Source of the DNA: an uncultured Lachnospiraceae bacterium
GTDB lineage: Bacteria > Bacillota > Clostridia > Lachnospirales > Lachnospiraceae
Length of the DNA: 62,204 nt
Direction of reading: 5' to 3'
NCBI GenBank assembly: GCA_910577115.1
Contig: CAJTMC010000023.1
Coordinates: 1-62,204, forward strand
Shown piece by piece: positions 39,618 through 47,856 of this stretch. Position 1 is the first letter of the stretch. The number at the start of each line of letters is the position of its first letter. The position numbers were made by a program, and so were the translations under genes. The notes under the pieces were generated by a model, which was not told where the DNA came from, did no database searches, and saw only the letters and a list, made by a program, of their open reading frames with translations.

Positions 39618-40697
39618 ATGGGCAGAGCAGGGGCTGGAGGTAGCGGTGGCAGACATCAGTCTTCCGGTGGTGGACACAGGGTCAGCAGGGTAAGTGGTGG
39701 ACATCGCATTGGTGGAAGTAGTGGAAGTCACAGTCGTGCGGGAAGCGGAAGCAAAACGAGCAGCGCAAAGCGAAGCAATATGGGAAGTGCCGGCAGTATG
39801 AGTAGTGGCGGCTATACGCGTAGAAGTACTGTCAGAATGAGAAGCGGAATATCCGGATCACCACCACCACCACCACCGCGGTATAGAGAACCGAGAACAT
39901 ACCATAGTTATGGTAATTATAATGGTTGTTCTGAAGGATTTGTGATAGGGTGTACAGTGGCTGTTTTTTTAGCTGTCGTTGTGGGTTTTTTTATACTTGT
40001 ATTCCGCAACAGTGACCTTTCTTTAAATTATAGTATGAAAAGTGCAATTGTAAGAGAAAGGCTTGACACGGAAAATGCTTATATCAATGACTGTATCATT
40101 GATGAGCTGGATTGGTTTAAAGACACGTCAAATACTTCCGTACAGCTTAAGAAATTCTGGGAAGAAACAGGCGTTCAGCCGTATATTATTCTAAAGTCCT
40201 ATGATGCAGCGCTTAAGACAGAAAGTCAAAAAGAGCAGTGGGCAACGGATTATTATGATGCGAATTTTGATACAGAAAATATTTTTCTTTATGTTTATTT
40301 TGCAGAGGAAGATACGGATAATGATGTCGGCTATATGGCATATGCAAACGGTTTTCAAACTTCGACAATAATGGACGCAGAGGCAGTAAATATTTTTTGG
40401 AACTACCTTGACCGATACTGGACAAGTGATATGGAAACGGATGAGGTGTTTGTCTACACGTTTAACAATACGGCAAAGGCGATTATGTATGAAGCGACAA
40501 CTGGAAAAGAATTAAAGCAATTGATAACAGCGATGGTATCTTTCTTAATTTTTCTTGCCATAGTGTTTACTGTTGTATATATAGTAAAATTGATAAGTAA
40601 GCACAAAAAGGAAAAAGATAAAGAAAGGGAACGAATTTTAAATACGCCTATTAATGATATTGTAATGGAGAATTTGGAAGATAAGTATTTAAAATAG
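39618..40697 (+). CDS. Membrane protein with Gly/Ser/Arg-rich N-terminus and TPM-like extracellular domain
   Basis: A 359-residue protein. Residues 1-85 are almost entirely Gly, Ser, Arg and His with a PPPPPP stretch at about 80, presumably disordered and cytoplasmic. Helix 1 (about 107-130) and helix 2 (about 305-327) bracket an external domain (about 135-290) whose pattern (VQPYIILKSYDA, ENIFLYVYFAEED, VGYMAYANGF) resembles TPM/YgcG-type domains; this is judged by eye. A short charged cytoplasmic tail follows. It lies 49 bases upstream of pspA under one promoter, so it is a candidate membrane partner or sensor for PspA. Confidence 0.65.
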   Translation: MGRAGAGGSGGRHQSSGGGHRVSRVSGGHRIGGSSGSHSRAGSGSKTSSAKRSNMGSAGSMSSGGYTRRSTVRMRSGISGSPPPPPPRYREPRTYHSYGNYNGCSEGFVIGCTVAVFLAVVVGFFILVFRNSDLSLNYSMKSAIVRERLDTENAYINDCIIDELDWFKDTSNTSVQLKKFWEETGVQPYIILKSYDAALKTESQKEQWATDYYDANFDTENIFLYVYFAEEDTDNDVGYMAYANGFQTSTIMDAEAVNIFWNYLDRYWTSDMETDEVFVYTFNNTAKAIMYEATTGKELKQLITAMVSFLIFLAIVFTVVYIVKLISKHKKEKDKERERILNTPINDIVMENLEDKYLK

Positions 40698-40746
40698 ACA
40701 ATTGAAGAAATATAAAATGATATAAAAGGAAAGGCAGGTACATCAA

Positions 40747-41430
40747 ATGGGATTCATAGATACATTAGGCAGAATACCAAAAATTTTGGAGGCAAATATC
40801 AATGCAATATTGGACAAATGCGAAGATCCGGCAAAAATGATTGACCAGCTTTTGATTGATTACAAGAGGGATTTGGCAGATGTCAAAAAGGATACCGCAG
40901 CAGTGATGGCAGATGTAAAGCTTGCCGAGAAAAAGCTTGCGGACTGCGACGAGAGCATTGCGAGAAAGCAGAAAGCGGCAGAAAATGCGTTGAAGGCAGG
41001 TAACGAAGGTGATGCGCGTACATTGATTGCCGCAAAGCAGAGCCTTGAGACGACGCGTGAGAGCCTTGCGCAAAATCTGGCTGTGGCAAGGAAAAATGCC
41101 GAGATGATGCAGGAAGGCTATCATAAGCTGGTGCGCAATATCGAGGAGCTTGAGCAGAGAAAAGATGCGGCAAAGGCAAAGATTTCGCTGGCAAGAGCGC
41201 AGGAGCAGATTAATCATACAGCAGCAAAGGCAAACAGCACAATCAATGAAGATGCATTCAATAAGTATGAGCAGAAAGCAGAGAGAATGCTTGCCCAGGC
41301 AAATGCGGCGGCAGAGCTTGATGCGCAGAGTATCAGCGTGGAAAGCCTGACAGATAAGTATGCAGGCAGTGGAAGCGATGCATCGGTGGACGATGAGCTT
41401 GCGGCTTTAAAGGAAAAACTTGGAATTTAG
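40747..41430 (+). CDS. pspA: PspA/IM30 family membrane-stress protein
   Basis: A 227-residue helical protein of the ESCRT-III-like PspA/IM30/Vipp1 family, which binds stressed membranes and maintains the proton-motive force. An amphipathic N-terminal helix (MGFIDTLGRIPKILEANINAILD) is followed by CEDPAKMIDQLLIDYKRDLADVK, the typical opening, then a long hairpin of helices (about 60-160) and SINEDAFNKYEQKAERM-like helix 4. Length and order are normal. No PspB/C or LiaF/S genes are near; the Gly/Ser-rich membrane protein just upstream may fill that role (inference from operon). Confidence 0.92.
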   Translation: MGFIDTLGRIPKILEANINAILDKCEDPAKMIDQLLIDYKRDLADVKKDTAAVMADVKLAEKKLADCDESIARKQKAAENALKAGNEGDARTLIAAKQSLETTRESLAQNLAVARKNAEMMQEGYHKLVRNIEELEQRKDAAKAKISLARAQEQINHTAAKANSTINEDAFNKYEQKAERMLAQANAAAELDAQSISVESLTDKYAGSGSDASVDDELAALKEKLGI

Positions 41431-41445
41431 TTTTATGGCTTTTAT

Positions 41446-41478
41446 AAGGGCAGATGCATGTGTCATCTGTCCTTTTTT
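41446..41478 (+). terminator. Rho-independent terminator after pspA
   Basis: AAGGGCAGATG (41446-41456) pairs with CATCTGTCCTT (41464-41474, one G-T pair), with a run of six T at 41473-41478. Confidence 0.85.
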
Positions 41479-41566
41479 GGCGGCAGTTAATTATAAATAC
41501 ATGATAAAATAAATGCGGTGGGCAATACTAAACAGGTAGACAGCAGATAGCCGGAGGATTACAAAG

Positions 41567-43390
41567 ATGACAGAAAAAGGTAGAAATAGTTTCCATTCTA
41601 TACAACTTGCGGACAGAGAATGGATCAATCATAAATTGCAGGAAAGCAACCATGCGTCGTGCGAATATAGCTTTGCGAACAATTTTATCTATGCAAAGAT
41701 ATATGATGTGCAGGTAGGGGAGCTTTCAGGCTGCGGTGTCATACGATATCGTGATCGGAAAAAGAAGGGACAGTATAACTATTCATTTCCGTTTGGCAAC
41801 GGCGACAAGCGGGCGGCGCTTGAAGCGATGCAGGCGATTTGCAGACAGGACGGATATGCGCTTCGTATGTATCCTGTCCTTGAAAATGACAGAAAACTTC
41901 TGATTGAGTGGTTTAAAGGTGAATTTGAAATTGATGCTGACAGGGGCGATTTTGACTATATTTATACAGTGGAAAAGCTTGCGGGCTTAAGAGGCAAAAA
42001 GCTTCATGGAAAGCGAAATCACATCGCGCGTTTTATGGACGACAACGACTGGCGTTATGAGCCTATGAGTGCGGCTAATATTGAGGGATGCCGCCAAATG
42101 TCAAAGGAATGGGAGCGTATGCGTGCCGATAAATGGAATGACAGCATGGAGGAGGAGATTCATGTGCTCGACGAGGCGCTTGACCATTTCGCGGAACTTG
42201 GTTTTGTGGGCGGTGTGCTATACAAAGCAGACGAGATTGTAGCATTTACGATAGGAGAAAAATTAAATGAGGACATGCTTGTGGTGCATTTTGAGAAAGC
42301 ATATCCTGATTTGCAGGGTGCATATCCCATGATTAATCAGCAGTTTATTTTGCATGAAGGCGAGGGGTTTGCTTATGTAAACCGCGAGGAGGATACAGGG
42401 GATTTGGGACTGAGAAAGGCAAAGCTCTCGTATTATCCGGATATCCTATTGAAAAAATACAGAGTCGTGGAAAGCAGTGTGGTCTTTGCAAACGAGACGG
42501 ATACCAAAGCGATTGAGCATATATGGCAGGTATGTTTTGGCGATGACAGGGAGTATATTGATTTGTATTTGGCAAACCGTTTTCAGACAGAAAATATGCT
42601 CGTCATTCATGAGGACGGCGCGCCTGTTTCCATGCTGAGTCTGCTGCCTGTGACGGTTACGATCGGCGGGGAGAAGCATGCCGCAAGATATGTGTATGCT
42701 GTGGCAACATTGCCTGAATACAGGAGAAAGGGCTATGCGTCAAAGCTGATCCAATATGCCTTTGACAAGTATGAGGAGCCGCTTATTTTACAACCTGCAA
42801 ACGAGCGGCTGCAGCGGTATTATGAACGGCTTGGATTCGATGAAGTATTCCGGCAGAGTCCATGCTGGATTTACAATTCCTGTGCCAAAAAAGTGACACA
42901 TGTGTCAGAAAATGTAGCGTACGAGTTGGCAGAGGATATGACATATGTGTCACAAAATAATTACGAAATCAGAATGGCGGAAGTCGGAAAATGGCAGGTG
43001 GAAGATGTGTCTGCAAAGGAATATAAGGAAATCCGCGATCATTATTTTGAAGGCGAAGGGTACGTGGAATGGGACGAGGAGGCAATCCGGTATGCCATGA
43101 AGGAAAATTCTTTTTGCAACGGCGGTGCGCTTAAATTTACCAATCACGAAAACGGAGACAGAAAAGTATTGATGTACAGAGTATGTGACAGCCACAATGA
43201 AACCGGAAAGCTTCAGGTAGTCGAAACGACATTAGAGGAGGAAGAGCTTGCGGAAATTCTCCCGACATTGATGCGCAGTACCCATACCAGTCAGGCATAT
43301 GAGAAAAACGAGGGCGGTATGCTTTTGCGCACGAAAGAGACAGAACAGTGGGAGTGTGAGGGCGGTTATCTCAATCTCACACTCGGATAA
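41567..43390 (+). CDS. DUF2156 (aminoacyl-phospholipid-synthase-like) and GNAT acetyltransferase fusion
   Basis: A 607-residue cytoplasmic protein. Residues 1-300 belong to DUF2156, the acyltransferase fold related to the catalytic part of MprF lysyl-phosphatidylglycerol synthases: YSFANNFIYAKIYD, GKKLHGKRNHIARFM, DMLVVHFEKAYPDLQGAYPMINQQF and YVNREEDTGDLGLRKAKLSY are characteristic. Residues 305-440 form a GNAT domain with acetyl-CoA loop VATLPEYRRKGYASKLI. The rest (about 445-607) is a third, partly GNAT-like domain. Substrates are unknown. The first half alone is widespread in Clostridia; the fusion suggests two linked acyl transfers. It is monocistronic with a strong terminator. Confidence 0.82.
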   Translation: MTEKGRNSFHSIQLADREWINHKLQESNHASCEYSFANNFIYAKIYDVQVGELSGCGVIRYRDRKKKGQYNYSFPFGNGDKRAALEAMQAICRQDGYALRMYPVLENDRKLLIEWFKGEFEIDADRGDFDYIYTVEKLAGLRGKKLHGKRNHIARFMDDNDWRYEPMSAANIEGCRQMSKEWERMRADKWNDSMEEEIHVLDEALDHFAELGFVGGVLYKADEIVAFTIGEKLNEDMLVVHFEKAYPDLQGAYPMINQQFILHEGEGFAYVNREEDTGDLGLRKAKLSYYPDILLKKYRVVESSVVFANETDTKAIEHIWQVCFGDDREYIDLYLANRFQTENMLVIHEDGAPVSMLSLLPVTVTIGGEKHAARYVYAVATLPEYRRKGYASKLIQYAFDKYEEPLILQPANERLQRYYERLGFDEVFRQSPCWIYNSCAKKVTHVSENVAYELAEDMTYVSQNNYEIRMAEVGKWQVEDVSAKEYKEIRDHYFEGEGYVEWDEEAIRYAMKENSFCNGGALKFTNHENGDRKVLMYRVCDSHNETGKLQVVETTLEEEELAEILPTLMRSTHTSQAYEKNEGGMLLRTKETEQWECEGGYLNLTLG

Positions 43391-43407
43391 AGATTAGCGG
43401 AAATGTC

Positions 43408-43452
43408 AAAAAGCTGTGCGGTCAAATTTTTTCTTTTGACTGCACAGCTTTT
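43408..43452. terminator. Bidirectional terminator
   Basis: The left arm AAAAGCTGTGC-g-GTCAAA and right arm TTTGAC-t-GCACAGCTTTT pair along about 17 bp. It serves the convergent DUF2156 fusion and DHH genes. Confidence 0.88.
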
Positions 43453-43477
43453 ATACTGCTTTCGTTTATGTATCAAA

Positions 43478-44398
43478 TCAGCAATTTGCCATTTGTGAGA
43501 GTTCGGCAAGCAGCTTTGGCAGCTGTTCTTCCATGTTTTCATCACTAAACTGGCAGGTGCCGACTTTTCTGTGTCCGCCGCCGCCGTATTTTAACATCAG
43601 GCTTCCGACATCAACGTTGGAAGTTTTGTTAAGGATACTGTAACCGCATGCAGCAGAACAGCCTGCGCCGCCGCGTCCGCTTACAATCCATGCAGAGATA
43701 TTCTGCTCCGGATACATACTGTAAATCAGGAAACGGTTTCCGGAATAAATCGGGTCAACGCCTCTCAAATCGGATATAATCAGATTGCCGTCAACGCGTG
43801 TGTATTTTTTGACCATTTCCATGAATTTTTCGTTCTGTTCCCAATAAACCTCAATTCGTTCTTTGACATCGGGAAGTGCAAGAATTTCATCGGTTGTCAT
43901 GGTGCGGCAGGCATCAATGAGCTTTTCCATTAACTGATAATTGGATATGGTAAAATTTCTCCAACGCCCAAGGCCGGTTCTGGGATCCATGAGAAAACCG
44001 ACAAGAATCCAGCCCTCAGGATTTTGGATTTCGTCAATCGTGAGGTTTCCGGAATCGACCTTGTCAACCGCCTCCATCATATCGTCAAACTGTGGAAATT
44101 TTTCTCTTCCGCCGTAATATTCGTAAATAATGCGGGCGCAGGAAGGTGTAATGCGGCTTTCGCCTTTATATTTGCCTTCCAGCTGAAGTCTTTCGTGTTC
44201 ACTGGAATGGTGGTCAAACCAAAGTCCGCAGCCCTCAACAAAAGGAACATTTGCAAGACAGTCGTCTTCCGTCACCTCAACAAGACCATCCTGTAAATCC
44301 TTTGGATGCGCAAATTTCCAATTGTCTATAATACCGGCCTCCTTTAAAAGCGCTCCGCAGGCAAGACCGTCAAAGTCAGAACGTGTTATTAATCTCAT
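43478..44398 (-). CDS. DHH/DHHA1-family phosphoesterase (exopolyphosphatase-related)
   Basis: A 306-residue protein with DHH motifs: TRSDFDGLACGAL (motif I), FDHHSSE (motif III, the DHH signature), AVDKVDSGNL (motif IV) and KYGGGGHRKVGTCQF from the DHHA1 substrate-binding part. The family includes exopolyphosphatases, nano-RNases and cyclic dinucleotide phosphodiesterases using Mn2+. The substrate cannot be fixed from sequence. AAGGAGG lies eight bases before the ATG. The leader RNA of about 100 bases contains two inverted repeats (GGCTC/GAGCC near 44471-44492; GGAAAAT/ATTTTCC near 44423-44459). Confidence 0.88.
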   Translation of the reverse strand: MRLITRSDFDGLACGALLKEAGIIDNWKFAHPKDLQDGLVEVTEDDCLANVPFVEGCGLWFDHHSSEHERLQLEGKYKGESRITPSCARIIYEYYGGREKFPQFDDMMEAVDKVDSGNLTIDEIQNPEGWILVGFLMDPRTGLGRWRNFTISNYQLMEKLIDACRTMTTDEILALPDVKERIEVYWEQNEKFMEMVKKYTRVDGNLIISDLRGVDPIYSGNRFLIYSMYPEQNISAWIVSGRGGAGCSAACGYSILNKTSNVDVGSLMLKYGGGGHRKVGTCQFSDENMEEQLPKLLAELSQMANC

Positions 44399-44505
44399 TG
44401 TAATCCTCCTTGTTTTTTGAAGGAAAATGCGAGCTGTTCATGCGAGCAGAGAATTTTCCTCCTTAATAAATGGCTCCTGTATGTAAAGAGCCTTCAATTA
44501 GTATT

Positions 44506-44534
44506 ATTATAGTGGAAACATTTCATTTTTTCAA
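44506..44534 (-). promoter_or_regulatory. Promoter of the DHH gene
   Basis: On the minus strand TTGAAA (44534-44529), 17-base spacer, TATAAT (44511-44506). Confidence 0.75.
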
Positions 44535-44561
44535 CAGTTTTGACAAAAGTTATGGTGAGGG

Positions 44562-44591
44562 TTGAAAAATAAGCGGTATTGTTGTTATAAT
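44562..44591 (+). promoter_or_regulatory. Promoter of the DNA glycosylase-NUDIX operon
   Basis: TTGAAA (44562-44567), 18-base spacer, TATAAT (44586-44591). It is divergent from the DHH promoter in the same intergenic region. Confidence 0.65.
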
Positions 44592-44685
44592 CAAATATAT
44601 TACGAAAACAGTAATAGAATGAAATGTGTAGCAAAGCAGACGGGGGGGATGTCAAATAAAAAGAGAAAAGAGCAGCTATGAGCAT

Positions 44686-45198
44686 GTGACACATGCGTTT
44701 GGCCCTGTCTGCAACAGCGCGTCGAAAATCTTAATATTAGGCTCCCTGCCTTCCGTAAAGTCAAGGGAGCAGCAGTTTTATTACGGTCATCCGCAGAACC
44801 GTTTTTGGAAGGTGCTTGCAAACGTGCTTGAAGAAAAGGAAGTACCGGATACGATTGAGCAGAAACGCAAGATACTGCTTGAAAACAGGATTGCACTTTG
44901 GGACGTGATTGCGTCATGTGATATTATCGGTTCGGCGGACAGCACGATTAAAAATGTGGAACAAAATGACATGAGTGTCATTTTAGAAGCTGCTAAAATC
45001 GAAGCAGTCTTTACCAATGGCACAAAGGCAGATACACTTTTCCGAAAGTATTGCGCAGCGTATTGTGCGATTGGAATTCCTGTGATGAAACTGCCCTCGA
45101 CAAGTCCGGCGAATGCGGCGTGGAGTGTGGAAAGGCTGACAACGGTTTGGAAGGAAGCGGTTGGAAAATACTTAAACGAAAAACGGAGGAACGAATAA
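44686..45198 (+). CDS. Hypoxanthine-DNA glycosylase (UDG superfamily family 6)
   Basis: A 170-residue protein of the HDG group: ILILGSLPSVKSREQQFYYGHPQNRFWKVL carries the glycosylase active-site region with Asn in HPQNRFW, and LPSTSPANAAWS is the second conserved loop. The enzyme removes deaminated adenine (hypoxanthine) from DNA. The start is GTG 44686, preceded by a purine run, because homologues begin at MxHxFxPV. Its stop codon overlaps the ATG of the NUDIX gene (TAATG), so the two are translationally coupled and probably act together on damaged or deaminated nucleotides (inference). Confidence 0.87.
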   Translation: MTHAFGPVCNSASKILILGSLPSVKSREQQFYYGHPQNRFWKVLANVLEEKEVPDTIEQKRKILLENRIALWDVIASCDIIGSADSTIKNVEQNDMSVILEAAKIEAVFTNGTKADTLFRKYCAAYCAIGIPVMKLPSTSPANAAWSVERLTTVWKEAVGKYLNEKRRNE

Positions 45199-45704
45199 TG
45201 GAATTGTGGGATATCTATGATGCGGATAAAAAGCGCACCGGAAGAACCATGAAAAAAAATGACTGGTGTTTAAAAGATGGGGAATATCATTTGACTGTAC
45301 TTGGCGTGGTGATGCACAAGGACGGACGGTTTCTGATTACAAAGCGCGTTATGACAAAGGCATGGGCGCCCGGCTGGTGGGAAGTGTCAGGCGGTGCAGT
45401 GCAGGCAGGAGAGGATTCAAGGGACGCGGTTTTACGTGAGGTGAAAGAGGAAACAGGGCTTGACGTGAAAGACTGGGAAGGGGGATATCTCTTTAGCTAC
45501 AAACGTGAAAATCCGGGAGAGGGTGACAACTACTTTGTAGATATCTATCGTTTTCGGGCGGATTTTGATGCGGCGGATATCAATATACAAAAAGAAGAAA
45601 CCGATGACTATATGCTTGCCACAGTTGAGGAAATAGAGGCTTTTGCAGCACAGGGGATATTCCTGCACTATGATAGTATTAAACAGGTATTTTACGAATC
45701 ATAA
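45198..45704 (+). CDS. NUDIX hydrolase
   Basis: The ATG at 45198 overlaps the previous stop by one base and is preceded by CGGAGGA. The 168-residue protein has the NUDIX box GGAVQAGEDSRDAVLREVKEETGL (G-X5-E-X7-R-E-X2-E-E-X-G pattern) at about 75-98, with upstream ITKRVMTKAWAPGWWEVSGGAV typical of the fold. It should hydrolyse nucleoside diphosphate linked compounds; coupling to a hypoxanthine-DNA glycosylase favours sanitising of a damaged nucleotide, but the N-terminal MELWDIYDADKKRTG pattern is also that of isopentenyl-diphosphate-isomerase-like NUDIX proteins, whose substrate is often unknown. Confidence 0.88.
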   Translation: MELWDIYDADKKRTGRTMKKNDWCLKDGEYHLTVLGVVMHKDGRFLITKRVMTKAWAPGWWEVSGGAVQAGEDSRDAVLREVKEETGLDVKDWEGGYLFSYKRENPGEGDNYFVDIYRFRADFDAADINIQKEETDDYMLATVEEIEAFAAQGIFLHYDSIKQVFYES

Positions 45705-45730
45705 AGAAAGGAATTGTCGGGGAATGCATT

Positions 45731-46591
45731 ATGAAATTCAGTTTTAAAGAAGATGCAAAACGAATTGTTGTAATCTGCGTCGCGTCTGTGATTATGGCGC
45801 TCAACATCAAGACTTTTGTGCGGACAGGCGGTCTGTATCCGGGAGGAGCGACCGGTCTGACACTGCTGATCCAACGGATTGTTGAACTTTTTTTGGGTTT
45901 TGAGCTTCCGTATACATTGATTAACCTGATACTGAATTTAGTGCCGGTTTATATTGGCTTTCGCTTTATCGGGAAAAAGTTTACGCTTTATTCCTGTCTG
46001 TCAATTATGTTAACTAATATTCTGACTGATATTCTGCCGTCGCAGGCGATTGTATATGATACGCTGCTTATCAGCGTCTTTGGCGGGATTTTAAATGGAT
46101 TTGCAATCAGTTTATGCCTGATGATGAATGCGACGACGGGAGGAACGGATTTTATTGGTATTTTTTTGTCAGAACGAAAGGGCGTGGATTCGTTTAACAT
46201 TATTTTAGGATTTAATACGGTGCTTTTGATCATTGCAGGCTTGCTGTTTGGCTGGGAAAAGGCGTTATATTCCATTATTTTTCAATATACATCTACACAG
46301 GTTCTGCACATGCTGTTCAAACAGTACCGCCAGCATACGCTTTTTGTGGTTACAAATCATGCAAGGCGTATCTATGAGGTGATTGCAAAGAACAGTAATC
46401 ATGGTGCGACAATTATTGAGGCGGAGGGCTCTTATGAGCATCAGGAGCGAAAGATTGTTTATTCGGTTGTGTCAAGGGCGGAGTGCAAGGATATTATTAA
46501 GGATATTAAAGAGGTTGATCCGAAAGCATTTGTCAATGTGATTAACACACAACAGATTTCAGGGCGCTTTTATCACAGACCTTACGAATAA
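45731..46591 (+). CDS. YitT family membrane protein (DUF161/DUF2179)
   Basis: A 286-residue integral membrane protein of the YitT family: five or so helices across 15-200 (GLYPGGATGLTLLIQRIV is the conserved loop after helix 1; MMNATTGGTDFIGIFLSERKG in the middle) and a cytoplasmic DUF2179 domain (about 215-286, NHGATIIEAEGSYEHQERKIVYSVVSR). DUF2179 resembles a small ligand-binding fold. Transport or sensing function is unproven. It follows the NUDIX gene by 26 bp and may be the last gene of that operon. Confidence 0.88.
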   Translation: MKFSFKEDAKRIVVICVASVIMALNIKTFVRTGGLYPGGATGLTLLIQRIVELFLGFELPYTLINLILNLVPVYIGFRFIGKKFTLYSCLSIMLTNILTDILPSQAIVYDTLLISVFGGILNGFAISLCLMMNATTGGTDFIGIFLSERKGVDSFNIILGFNTVLLIIAGLLFGWEKALYSIIFQYTSTQVLHMLFKQYRQHTLFVVTNHARRIYEVIAKNSNHGATIIEAEGSYEHQERKIVYSVVSRAECKDIIKDIKEVDPKAFVNVINTQQISGRFYHRPYE

Positions 46592-46654
46592 AAAATCATC
46601 GTATGGCAAAATTTTCCTGACGATTACTATATTTGCCGCAATTTTTTTAAGCAT

Positions 46655-46682
46655 AAAAATTGGGTGCAAGTGATGCACCCGA
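46655..46682 (-). terminator. Terminator of the plsC-like gene
   Basis: GGGTGCA (46662-46668) pairs with TGCACCC (46674-46680); on the minus strand the stem is followed by AATTTTTA. Confidence 0.75.
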
Positions 46683-46705
46683 GTGTAAAACGATTTGATT
46701 CATTT

Positions 46706-47452
46706 TTAACAATGCTCTGCGATTGAACCGGGCGATTTACCCTGTTTGTACAGATTTAATATTTCCTGAATGCGCTTTTGGACAATCTGCGCAATCTCAA
46801 TGGTGGTCATATCCTTATAGTCGGCATAATACAGCGGTTTCAGGTAATACACGAATGTTTTGATAGGCTTTAAATTCCGCTCCTCAAAAACGCGGTAAGA
46901 ATCAATCAAAACAACAGGAACAATCGGAACCTTAGACCATACGGCGCTTTTAAATGCACCGGGTTTAAATTCGGTAGTGGAATTGCCGTTGTGGCAGTAA
47001 CCGCCTTCGGGGAAAATAATGAATTTGCGCCCCTGTTTTGCTTCCGTTGCCATTTCGCGTATGATTTTGATAGACTGTTTTGCATCTTCTCTGTCCATAC
47101 GCTTTCCGCGGACCAAATTGATAAACTGCTTTACAAGAGGAATGTTAGATTTGTCAATATCCATTACCACAGAACAGGGTTTGTCGTGTGTGAGCATAAT
47201 GCCGAGCGTGTCATATTTTCCCTGATGGTTTGGACACATAATATATCCGCCGTCTGTTGGAAGATTATTCATTCCGAAGCCCTCGGTGGTGATGCGTCCC
47301 GATTTTATCATTCTGTTGATAGCGAGTCGGTCAAGCGCATACATTTGTTCTTCGGAATACTTTTCCGGATGACGGGAAACGTATTCCATTTGTGGTATCA
47401 TATAAATGTGATGAAGGTTTCTTAAGATAACATGATAAAATCTTGAAAACAT
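46706..47452 (-). CDS. plsC: 1-acyl-sn-glycerol-3-phosphate acyltransferase (PlsC family)
   Basis: Transfers an acyl group to lysophosphatidic acid in phospholipid synthesis at the membrane. The catalytic HX4D motif is NHQGKYD (about residues 76-82), followed by KRMDREDA, and motif III FPEGGYCHNG with the GAFKSAVWSKVPIVPVVLIDS region (motif IV). An N-terminal helical stretch of about 60 residues precedes the motifs. 248 residues is normal. GGGGG lies six bases before the ATG. Several relatives act on other acyl acceptors, so the assignment to phosphatidate is by family. Confidence 0.88.
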   Translation of the reverse strand: MFSRFYHVILRNLHHIYMIPQMEYVSRHPEKYSEEQMYALDRLAINRMIKSGRITTEGFGMNNLPTDGGYIMCPNHQGKYDTLGIMLTHDKPCSVVMDIDKSNIPLVKQFINLVRGKRMDREDAKQSIKIIREMATEAKQGRKFIIFPEGGYCHNGNSTTEFKPGAFKSAVWSKVPIVPVVLIDSYRVFEERNLKPIKTFVYYLKPLYYADYKDMTTIEIAQIVQKRIQEILNLYKQGKSPGSIAEHC

Positions 47453-47670
47453 AGTAATCCCCCATTCCTGTACAACCTGCTAACTTGGGTTCGGGCACAA
47501 ATCCGCTCTGTGAAAAATTTATTGTTCACAGTAACCACGTCTTTCAAAGATACATAAACAGAATGACAGGTTCTGCCTGGCAGTTCAAATTTGTGTGTAA
47601 TAAGATTATATCTAATAAAGCAAAAATAGTCAATAAAGCAGTTTTTTTGCTAAAAGGTGGTTGAAAAAAA
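47453..47670. other. Gap between plsC and the kinase cluster
   Basis: 218 bp, A+T-rich, no convincing gene. One inverted repeat CTGTGAA (47508-47514) / TTCACAG (47525-47531). No clear consensus promoter for the kinase operon was seen here. Confidence 0.45.
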
Positions 47671-47856
47671 GTGGTAAACAGCTGCCACCAACAAATTTTT
47701 TTACATGATTTGTGTGCGGAGGTTTCAAAGATCTTTCGATATGACAGAATGGGACCTAAAATAGCAAAGGCAATGAATGAGACGATTGAGCATATGATAG
47801 CGAATAAAACAGTTTTTATTATTGACAAAAAGATGCATGTAAGAGGGGAAAAATAG
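47671..47856 (+). pseudogene. Probable C-terminal remnant of a lost gene
   Basis: The frame encodes LHDLCAEVSKIFRYDRMG, then PKIAKAMNETIEHMIANKTV up to a stop directly before the kinase gene. Hydrophobic/charged spacing resembles the short winged-helix ends of some large DNA helicases, but this is only an impression. The first codon has no ribosome binding site and nothing homologous precedes it. It may mark the place where the kinase cluster replaced another gene, or be chance coding. Confidence 0.3.

Noticed and set aside
41567..43390. Full MprF-type lysyl-phosphatidylglycerol synthase
   Set aside because: The membrane flippase half is missing; only the soluble transferase-like domain is present.
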